DNA of 10,696 nt from contig JADKJG010000015.1 of the NCBI GenBank assembly GCA_016722375.1, forward strand, positions 1 to 10,696. Direction: 5' to 3'. The notes beneath the pieces were generated by a model. That model was not told the origin of the DNA, did not search any database, and worked only from the letters and a program-made list of their open reading frames with translations. Numbering within the stretch: position 1 is the first letter of the stretch; every line of letters starts with the position of its first letter. The position numbers and the translations under genes were made by a program. This document shows positions 1 to 6,380 of the stretch, one piece after another. This stretch comes from Bacteroidota bacterium (GTDB lineage Bacteria > Bacteroidota > Bacteroidia > Chitinophagales > LD1).

Positions 1-1021
1 AGGCATTTATTTTATTAAAACCTATTGGGAGAGTATGATTAAATATTCTCCCGATTATTATCCGGCTCAGTTTCTTTTCATCGTCGTACCGGTGTATGTT
101 TTAATTTGGGTATTTGCTGTGTTCCTCGGCGGAGGATATGAAAAGCCCTACCGTGTTTCCAATATTATACGCGGCGTTTTCGGTGGCACCATTGCTATTG
201 CGGCTGTCTATGCCTTTCTGCCCGAAGAATGGAGATTTTCTCGGGCCATCATTTTATTGGGCGCATTCTGGACCGCTACGGAAATGTTATTGACGCGCAC
301 CTTATATCACCTCATTAAATATCAGTCTTTATTTTTTGAAAAAGAGGAAGAGAAAAGAATCCTGATTACGGGGGCAACAAATGAATGTACCCGGGCAGAG
401 AAACTTTTACTGGCCACCGGTGTAGGCCATGAATTGATTATTGTGCCAAATTCAGGGACAGAGCTTAAAAAACTGTCTTTGCTTTATTCCATCAACGAAC
501 TCATTTTCTGCGCTGCCGGTATTTCTTACGGCGAAATTATCCGGCAGATCCAAGGCTGCGGCAACCGGATGGAATACAAGATATTAAACGAAGGTGGAGA
601 TACCTTTATGGGCAGCAACTCAAAAAATACTTCCGGCGAAATCTATTCCGATTGGCACCGGTACCGCTTGGCTCAACCGGCCCATCAGCGCAAAAAAAGA
701 ATTTTCGATTTGACAATTTGTCTTATCGGAATCCCCTTGCTCCCTCTGGCTCTTTTTATCGTAAAAGGGCCAGTAGGTTTTGTTAGAAACTATTTGGATG
801 TTTTCTGTGGTAAAAAAACATGGGTAGGCTATTCCGCAGGAATCAAAATTTCATTGCCGCAAATTCGCAGCGCAGTGATTTCTGTTTCTGAATCTATTAA
901 CAACGAAAAGCCGGACGAAGCAGTTCTTGAAAACATGAACCGGCTATATGCCAAGTATTATTCCGCCTCGGATGATTTGCAGTTGCTATGGAAATATTTT
1001 AGGGAGTTGGGGAGGCGGTAG
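1..1021 (+). CDS. C-terminal part of a membrane glycosyltransferase-like protein (5' truncated)
   Basis: The frame is open from base 2, so the ATG at 35 is probably internal and the gene starts outside the window. Counting from that ATG there are three hydrophobic stretches at about residues 12-34, 44-62 and 69-92. A Rossmann-like strand RILITGA follows near residue 109. Near residue 217 is a KKRIFDLTICLIGIPLLPL segment that resembles the membrane anchor at the start of bacterial sugar-phosphate transferases, followed by a GKKTWVGYS motif. The usual catalytic residues of a polyprenyl glycosylphosphotransferase are not evident after it. From memory, Bacteroidota have proteins of about 600 residues with an N-terminal family 2 glycosyltransferase domain and exactly this kind of tail; I infer that the missing part is such a domain. 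The likely role is cell-surface polysaccharide synthesis at the inner membrane. The alternative is a degenerate sugar transferase. The stop is TAG at 1019-1021, and no clear terminator follows. Confidence 0.6.
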   Translation, partial: GIYFIKTYWESMIKYSPDYYPAQFLFIVVPVYVLIWVFAVFLGGGYEKPYRVSNIIRGVFGGTIAIAAVYAFLPEEWRFSRAIILLGAFWTATEMLLTRTLYHLIKYQSLFFEKEEEKRILITGATNECTRAEKLLLATGVGHELIIVPNSGTELKKLSLLYSINELIFCAAGISYGEIIRQIQGCGNRMEYKILNEGGDTFMGSNSKNTSGEIYSDWHRYRLAQPAHQRKKRIFDLTICLIGIPLLPLALFIVKGPVGFVRNYLDVFCGKKTWVGYSAGIKISLPQIRSAVISVSESINNEKPDEAVLENMNRLYAKYYSASDDLQLLWKYFRELGRR

Positions 1022-1209
1022 GGGGAAGCGTCGGGGCTTTGTTATTGGCGCTTTGGCTATAGGGTTTCGGGTTACGGGTCGGGACTACACGCAGTGCGGG
1101 ATTTTACCACCGAACTTCCTACGAAGAACTGCCCTTCAAAGTTACTACTTTCCTGTCCCACGAAGCACCAAACCCTGCTTGGGGGTATGTGCTGTTATGT
1201 GCCGTTCTT

Positions 1210-2330
1210 CTATTCTTCGTCATCGTCCGTGTCCTCGTAGTTGAATTCAACTTTACTTTGTATTACTACTTCGTCAAGGATTTTGTTTAAGTAACCTTGT
1301 TTAACAGCATCGTTAAATCTGTCGTTGAGGGTCGGAATATTTATTACTTCTTCAATGCAGTCCATGTATTTATCAACGATAGCTTTGATTGAATAGGTTT
1401 TGCTGGCGTTCACTCTGATTTTATTCAGAAGGTCTTTGGTTGGTTCATCTGACTTGATTACAAAAGTTATTGGATACTTCTGAATTTTATCAATGTCAAG
1501 AAAATACTTTTAAAGTCTAGTGTTTCCGTTACTTGAAAAAATCTACCGAGTGGCTTCATTACAAAATCAATTCCTCCATCATTCGCATTTGTTCTGCCTG
1601 TTTTGTAAAGTTTCAAATTCTCTTTGTTGAGTTTGTCCATTTCAAACCCCCAAATAATTTGTTGGTCGTGATAATAGAATTTGAGAATAGAATAACTCAC
1701 AATTTCAAAAAGTCGTGCATCAACATTGGGAGCAAGTAAGCCAATTACAAACTCCTCAATTTTCTTTGGAGTTGTTTTGCCAATCTGTTGTAGTTCCTCG
1801 CACGACTTCACGAAACGCTGAAAAGCATCCTGCTTGGTTTTGGCATACTCGTCAATAATCTCAATGATAACACTGGCGATATTGAAGTTGGTGGAGCCAA
1901 CTTTTATTTTCAATAGGTTTTCATTGAACCAATAACGATTGGTTTCAAGATTGCGAAGGATTGGAATGAACTCAGAACTTGGAAAATATTTTTGAAACTC
2001 GGAGTTCATGCGATTATTCAAAGCATGATTTTGAAGTTTGCTGCCGAATGGCAATTCTCTTTGTCGTGCAAAAAGTTTGTTGAATAAAGCACCTTTATAC
2101 TTTGAGTAATCGCCTTTCTTATCAAAGCCGTTGGCGATATAGTCCTCGATGATTACGTAGATGGCGTAAAGGTTTGCAAAACTTGAACGGGCTTTAGAAC
2201 CTTTATTTGCAGAACGGGTTTTCTCATTGATGTATTGAATGAGTTGGCTCTTTTCAAAAACATCATCTGCACTTTTGCCAAAGTGATTTTGTAAAACGGA
2301 TTTAATGTTTGCCGTGAATATATTTTCCAT
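1210..2330 (-). pseudogene. Type II restriction endonuclease, frameshifted (partner of the adjacent YhdJ-like methyltransferase)
   Basis: The natural start is the ATG at 2330 (MENIFTANIK), inside the end of the methyltransferase gene; the longer reading frame to 2384 is only overlap. The first frame runs to a stop at 1467 (287 residues). The following sequence continues in another frame to the TAG at 1210-1212. Adding one A to the A4 run on the minus strand (1508-1511) gives one 373-residue protein reading LDFKKYFLDIDKIQKYPI across the join. The segment NDGGIDF...FFQVTE (residues 250-269) resembles a PD-(D/E)xK nuclease core: Asp255, then Gln266-Val-Thr268 in the place usually held by E-x-K, so the catalytic assignment is tentative. 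The C-terminus is acidic (DTDDDEE). I do not recognise the endonuclease family; function is inferred from its place directly behind a methyltransferase. The break lies after the putative catalytic motif and would remove about 100 residues. It may be inactivation or a sequencing error in a homopolymer. Confidence 0.65.
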
Positions 2331-3192
2331 GTGGCTCTTCAAATAATTTAAGGTTGGTAGCAGTAGCCAACTTTTCGGTCTCAAAAGTGCGGATTTCCTT
2401 TTGTAATTTTTCGCCTTTAAACTCTTTCGCTAACTGCAATCTCCGCAAACCGATTTTTACATACTCGTCTTGTAACTCTATGCCAATGGAATTTCTGCCA
2501 AGTTCTTTTGCCGTGCAAGTCGTGAATGTTCCAGAAAAAGGGTCCATAATTAAATCACCCTCGTTTGAACTTGCTTTGATGATGCGTTCAAGTAAAGCAA
2601 TTGGTTTTTGTGTCGGATGATTTTCGTATTCGTCCATGCGATAACGCACTCTCGCATACTCCCACACATTGCCAGGAACTTTTTCTGAATTGTAAACTGT
2701 TGGAACCGCTTTACGATAATCAATAAGTTTGCGTTTTGCTCCTGTTTTTGCCTCTACTAAAATGTCGTCCGTGTTGAAAGTGTAATTGTCCTTGTCCTTT
2801 ACGCAAAACAAAATCGGCTCATACATTGAGCCGTAATATTTTTTGGCTTGAACCCCTGAACTGTCGTAATACCAAACAAGTCGTGAAAGGATGTCAAGTT
2901 TCTTGCGAAGATGAATGTCAAAGAATGGCATGAACTGCGTTGCGGTCATAACATAAAAACTACCGTTGGGTTTGAGTTTTTGAATGCATAAGTCAAGCCA
3001 CTTGTAACACCAATTCAGGTAATCTTCTTCTGTAGCCCATTTGTCCTTGTGTCCGTTGAAGTTTTTGCCGATGTTGTAAGGCGGGTCGGCAAAAATTAAA
3101 TCAATGGAATTGTCCGCAAGCGTTGTCAATACTTGCAAAGCGTCACCATGAATTATTTTATGTCTGTCGTTGCCGAAAATCTCCATTGTCAT
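2302..3192 (-). CDS. yhdJ: YhdJ-like DNA N6-adenine methyltransferase (beta class)
   Basis: This gene encodes a S-adenosylmethionine-dependent adenine methyltransferase of about 296 residues. Motif IV, DPPYN, is at residues 36-40, and the cofactor motif I, DPFSGTFTT, is at 217-225, which is the beta-class order with the target recognition region between them. The stretches YDSSGVQAKK, YGSMYEPIL, VEAKTG, LIDYRK, KVPGNVW, MDEYENHPTQKP and IGLRRL match, as I recall it, E. coli YhdJ (M.EcoKII), which methylates ATGCAT; the same target is therefore likely but inferred. YhdJ is an orphan enzyme in E. coli, whereas here an apparent endonuclease gene overlaps the 3' end by 29 bp (2302-2330), the usual arrangement for coupled translation in a restriction-modification pair. 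ATGs at 3192 and 3186 and a TTG at 3198 are all possible starts; 3192 is chosen as the first ATG. The stop is TAA. The gene appears more AT-rich than recO and porZ, consistent with transfer. Confidence 0.9.
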   Translation of the reverse strand: MTMEIFGNDRHKIIHGDALQVLTTLADNSIDLIFADPPYNIGKNFNGHKDKWATEEDYLNWCYKWLDLCIQKLKPNGSFYVMTATQFMPFFDIHLRKKLDILSRLVWYYDSSGVQAKKYYGSMYEPILFCVKDKDNYTFNTDDILVEAKTGAKRKLIDYRKAVPTVYNSEKVPGNVWEYARVRYRMDEYENHPTQKPIALLERIIKASSNEGDLIMDPFSGTFTTCTAKELGRNSIGIELQDEYVKIGLRRLQLAKEFKGEKLQKEIRTFETEKLATATNLKLFEEPHGKYIHGKH

Positions 3193-3210
3193 ATTCAATT
3201 AAAGTCGTTT

Positions 3211-3218
3211 CAAAATTA
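3211..3218 (-). promoter_or_regulatory. Possible -7 element of the methyltransferase promoter
   Basis: On the minus strand TAATTTTG fits the Bacteroidota -7 consensus TAnnTTTG and lies 18 bp before the ATG at 3192. The nearest upstream TTG (3246-3244) is 25 bp away, longer than the usual 19-21, so this is a weak call. Confidence 0.25.
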
Positions 3219-3253
3219 GTCAAAAAACTGTCTGTTACTTGCCCAAAATTTTC

Positions 3254-3287
3254 GTGTTAGCACTGTCCCAAAAATTACCGCTAACAC
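3254..3287. repeat. 8-bp perfect inverted repeat, possible island boundary
   Basis: GTGTTAGC (3254-3261) and GCTAACAC (3280-3287) are exact reverse complements separated by 18 bp. The arms contain GTTAG/CTAAC, reminiscent of recombination core sites of integron cassettes, but they do not fit the attC consensus fully and no second matching site was found. The repeat has no T tract, so it is not an obvious terminator. Confidence 0.5.
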
Positions 3288-3337
3288 CTATTACACGCAA
3301 TAAACCTATAAAAACTTGCGGTAAGCCAAGCATAATA

Positions 3338-3377
3338 CAGCGGATATACGCAAGTATGGCTTGCGTATATCCGGCTG
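3338..3377. repeat. Long perfect hairpin (14-bp stem, 5-nt loop)
   Basis: CGGATATACGCAAG (3341-3354) and CTTGCGTATATCCG (3360-3373) pair perfectly around the loop TATGG. The stem gains three more pairs, CAG (3338-3340) with CTG (3375-3377), if one base (3374) is bulged. No T tract follows on either strand, which argues against a simple intrinsic terminator. It could be a folded recombination site, an end of a small non-autonomous element, or an operator; the sequence alone does not decide. Confidence 0.6.
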
Positions 3378-3535
3378 CCTATTTATATATATTGTACTAC
3401 ACAGATTATTGAACAATCCCGAATCAAACGAAGATTTCCGCCAAAATGTCCATCCTTTTCCACCCCCAAATGGCCGACACACATTACAAATACACGTAAT
3501 TTGACCGATCTGTTCATAATCTCCTTTCTAGTAAA

Positions 3536-3850
3536 CGATTATCAACAATAATCCCCCGAATATCAATCATAATCCCTCGATTCTTAATCAATTTCCCCGG
3601 TATATTGATTAAAGAAGCCGCTATATCGGTCACATCTTCCGCTATCTTAATCAAGGTAGCTGCATTATTGATTAAGTCATTCGTTATAGTGATCATGATA
3701 GCCGCATTCTTAATCATAAGAGCTGTTATATCAATCAAAACAGCAGCATTCTTAATTAAACAAATCGCATTTCTAATCAAAACGGCGGCTATATCAATCA
3801 CATCTACCGCTATATTGATTAAACCAGTCGTTTTCTTAATCAAGCCTTCA
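3536..3850. repeat. Tandem array 1: 15 degenerate units of exactly 21 bp
   Basis: Cut every 21 bp from 3536, the sequence gives 15 contiguous units without a single phase slip. Most units begin GC or GT. The core at unit positions 7-14 fits T-Y-R-A-T-Y-A-W. T at position 5 and A at position 13 are present in all 15 units, while positions 15-21 vary freely. The core occurs in both orientations: TTAATCAA in units at 3578, 3641 and 3830, its reverse complement TTGATTAA in units at 3599, 3662 and 3809, and the palindrome TTAATTAA at 3746. Because 21 is a multiple of three, frames on both strands stay open, but they start with non-ATG codons or lack any gene-like sequence, so I read the array as non-coding. 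It lies downstream of recO and upstream of the restriction-modification island. Confidence 0.85.
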
Positions 3851-3982
3851 GCCTTATTATTTACATCGTTACCACAATTTTGTCGGCGGGTACTAGTCTT
3901 TTGGAAGCGTGCGGCGGGAGGTATGTTGGATGAATGGCATATAAAATAGGACTGCCTGTCACGTTTATTCGGGCCGATTTAT

Positions 3983-4702
3983 TTAGCCCAGCACTTCTTC
4001 CAGTATCTCCGGCGATTTCAAAGAAAAGTTTTCGATGTGCAAGCGGTAATAATCCAATAGGATATGGAGCATTTTTTTGCGTTCAGCTCGGTTGAGATGC
4101 GATGCTGTCACATCAAAAAAATTTCGCTGCATCAAATCATACAACAGTTTGCTTTCGTTTTTGCCCAGTGTGTGAAGGCGTTCGTTGGGGGTGGTAAAGA
4201 AGCCTTCATTCATTTCAAAAGATGAATTTGCTTCTGAATAGTTTTCATGGGGAGCAAATCCAAGATGCCGGCTTAGCCGAAGAAGAAAAACCAGATGAAA
4301 CTCAGGATGCAATTTCTCAGAGGTGTCGAGCAGTTGAAGGGCTTCATAGATAAAGTCAAACAACTCGATATTTTCCTCCTGCTCTCGAATAGATTTTGAA
4401 ATCACTTCAAGCATAAACAAGGCAATGGTTGACTTGAGCGTATCAAAAGGAATAGACTGGTAGGTATAGTCGCGGCGACACTCTTTGATAAACTGCAACT
4501 GCTGATTTTGGCGATGCGATGTTTCCATATCCAAAAGTGTAAGCGGCTGATACAGCGATGCTTTGTTTTTCGACTTGGAAGTGCGCACCCCTTTTATCAT
4601 GTAGGACTGTAACCCATACTGGGAAGTATAAATCTTGGCTATGATGCTGGTCTCTGAATATTTGACCGTATGGAGGACAATGCCTTTGGTTTGATGATAC
4701 AT
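3983..4702 (-). CDS. recO: DNA repair protein RecO
   Basis: RecO acts in the RecF pathway, binding single-stranded DNA and, with RecR, helping RecA replace SSB at gaps. The 239-residue product has the typical RecO start (MYHQTKGIVLHTVKYSETS) with the N-terminal OB-fold over about residues 1-80, containing YTSQYGLQSYMIKGVR and YQPLTLLDME, followed by a helical C-terminal domain with LFLLEV-like and LRLSRHLGF segments. The zinc-binding cysteines found in some RecO proteins are absent; from memory this is common in Bacteroidota. The ATG at 4702 lies one base after the TGA of the upstream membrane-protein gene, so the two are probably translated from one message. The stop is TAA at 3983-3985. About 130 bp further downstream lies repeat array 1. 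Nothing in the gene looks damaged. Confidence 0.93.
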   Translation of the reverse strand: MYHQTKGIVLHTVKYSETSIIAKIYTSQYGLQSYMIKGVRTSKSKNKASLYQPLTLLDMETSHRQNQQLQFIKECRRDYTYQSIPFDTLKSTIALFMLEVISKSIREQEENIELFDFIYEALQLLDTSEKLHPEFHLVFLLRLSRHLGFAPHENYSEANSSFEMNEGFFTTPNERLHTLGKNESKLLYDLMQRNFFDVTASHLNRAERKKMLHILLDYYRLHIENFSLKSPEILEEVLG

Positions 4703-4703
4703 C

Positions 4704-6332
4704 TCAAAAGCCGTTTATTTCCTTCCAATGATCGTTCACAGAATATATAAATACATCACCGGGTTGTTTGTTTTTGAAACGTACCGTAAAGGCCGGATAA
4801 GAGCGATTGATTTGCGCATGGAAGCTACCGGTGTCAATATCTGTTGCTCCAAAGCTGTTCCGCCACAGCCAAGCACCTTGAGTAAGGAGCGTGAGATGCA
4901 AAGTGCTTGAGTCAAGGATTTCACAAACCGCAGAGTCAGAGGGGCTTACCAAATTGGTTTGGTAAACTTCAAAGAGCTTGTCGTCCACATCAATATTGCG
5001 TTGCACGCGAAGCATTTCAGAGAGGGTGCTGTTGGGCATAGAGCGCATGCAATATGCACCGTTATAGTCGTCAGGGGTGAGTAATACAAATATACGGTTG
5101 GCATCCGGCCACCGGAAATCATGTAAAAGTGATTGTGCGATTCTTCCACTCTTTGCCCAGCAGTTTGTATTGCGAGCAAGGAATAGGGAGGAAATGATTA
5201 AAAACAAGGCTACGGGAATGATTGCCCATCTCTTCATAAAATGAAACAAGGCCAGCACCACGGATACATAAAAAAATGAGGAGGCGAAATAGACATACCG
5301 GTCCTGCTCTATGTCCTTATAATACATGAAATACAGATTGATAACCGGGACAAGAGCCGCGCAAAAGAGAAAGAACCAAGCAATGATGATTTTGTGAATC
5401 ACGGTTCCTTTGAAAAATCTCCAGATCAAAAAAACGAAGAACACTAAATAGAGGATGGTCCCTGTTACAACAAACGTCTTGCTTTCCAGAAATGCGTAAA
5501 CGGCATCTCTTTGAGAGAAAGAAAAATAGAGCGGCGCAAATAACAACTTGAGCAGATATTTAGAGAAGTTGGGGACAATCAGGAACAAATCAGTATTCAG
5601 ATGAGACGCTTCTCCATAGTGCCCTACCCAACTACCAATCCGCCATTTGTTGATCAGAAAATAAACGACGATGCTGAGTATCAATGGGAGAAAAAAAGAT
5701 TTCAGAAAACCTGACAACCGCAACCGATTTATAGCAGTATTCGTGGTGGCTATCCAAAGGATGGTGAGTAGGCCAACAAACGGTAGGAAGGCCTCAAAAG
5801 TGAACATAGCCAAGAAATAGCAGACGTAAACAAGCAGGGCATATTGAACCTGAAGTGTTTCGGTGTAACGAATAAAAAACAGCAAGCCTGCTAATACTAA
5901 AAACGTTAAGGCCAGAAACAAAATAGCAGCGCCCCAAACAACCGGTTCGCTGTGATAAGGAGAGATTAGCCAGAGCAACCCGGCAGAAATAGAAATCAGA
6001 AACCGGTTGTGGAGCGAGGTGATGGCCAGCGTTCTGTAGGTCAGGAAAGAAAGCAAGGTAGCGTTCGCTGCATGAAAGGCGATGGAGGTAATAAACCATC
6101 CTCGCTGATCAAAACCAAATAGTTTCCACTGCACCATGTTCAGCAGATGATAACCCCAGCGCATGGATTTGTCATCCCAGCAAGAAGAGAACCCTTGCCA
6201 GCCATCTTTCATATAGTGCAGCATATTCGTATTCCAGTCGAAGAGGAACTTGGAATAAATCGTGTGGCGATAAAAAATAAGAGTAACGACGAAGTAGGCA
6301 ATCGCTGCCCACCACCATCGGTAGGCTTTCAT
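4704..6332 (-). CDS. Polytopic membrane protein resembling GT-C glycosyltransferases
   Basis: The product has about 542 residues with roughly ten hydrophobic segments spread over the first 390, then a soluble tail of about 140 residues. A periplasmic loop after the first membrane segment contains FDWN, an acidic position typical of GT-C enzymes that use lipid-linked sugars. A later SPYHSEPVVWG segment (about residues 124-134) recalls the HPxHTExVxW signature of TMTC and PMT-like proteins, and DRYVYFASSFF (about 344-354) recalls their conserved C-terminal motif. I infer an inner-membrane glycosyltransferase, perhaps acting on proteins or lipids; donor and acceptor are unknown. The start could be the ATG at 6332 or a GTG at 6359, nine codons earlier; the ATG is preferred. 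The gene lies 48 bp (or 21 bp) behind the porZ-like gene and one base ahead of recO, which points to an operon. Confidence 0.7.
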   Translation of the reverse strand: MKAYRWWWAAIAYFVVTLIFYRHTIYSKFLFDWNTNMLHYMKDGWQGFSSCWDDKSMRWGYHLLNMVQWKLFGFDQRGWFITSIAFHAANATLLSFLTYRTLAITSLHNRFLISISAGLLWLISPYHSEPVVWGAAILFLALTFLVLAGLLFFIRYTETLQVQYALLVYVCYFLAMFTFEAFLPFVGLLTILWIATTNTAINRLRLSGFLKSFFLPLILSIVVYFLINKWRIGSWVGHYGEASHLNTDLFLIVPNFSKYLLKLLFAPLYFSFSQRDAVYAFLESKTFVVTGTILYLVFFVFLIWRFFKGTVIHKIIIAWFFLFCAALVPVINLYFMYYKDIEQDRYVYFASSFFYVSVVLALFHFMKRWAIIPVALFLIISSLFLARNTNCWAKSGRIAQSLLHDFRWPDANRIFVLLTPDDYNGAYCMRSMPNSTLSEMLRVQRNIDVDDKLFEVYQTNLVSPSDSAVCEILDSSTLHLTLLTQGAWLWRNSFGATDIDTGSFHAQINRSYPAFTVRFKNKQPGDVFIYSVNDHWKEINGF

Positions 6333-6380
6333 ATTTTTTGAGAAGAAGAGATTATTCACTCAAAAAGCGGTATAGATAAA

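Larger units (their letters stand above)
3199..3535. other. Gene-free stretch between the restriction-modification pair and repeat array 1
   Basis: No reading frame here looks coding. The part nearest the methyltransferase holds its presumed promoter, then two structured elements at 3254-3287 and 3338-3377, then about 150 bp of ordinary AT-rich sequence that leads into the 21-bp repeat array at 3536. No tRNA or known small RNA was recognised. This stretch may contain the junction of the restriction-modification island with the host chromosome. Confidence 0.6.

Noticed and set aside
948..1244. Small plus-strand gene after the glycosyltransferase-like gene
   Set aside because: It starts inside that gene in another frame, shows no coding character, and overlaps the end of the endonuclease on the other strand.
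3254..3287. Integron attC site
   Set aside because: The arms resemble core sites only in part, do not satisfy the seven-base consensus, and no integrase or second site lies in the window.
3514..3949. Open frames on both strands across array 1 (about 109 and 114 codons)
   Set aside because: The period is a multiple of three, so stop-free frames arise automatically. The minus frame would start at TTG, and both translations are just repeated hydrophobic heptads with no recognisable domain.
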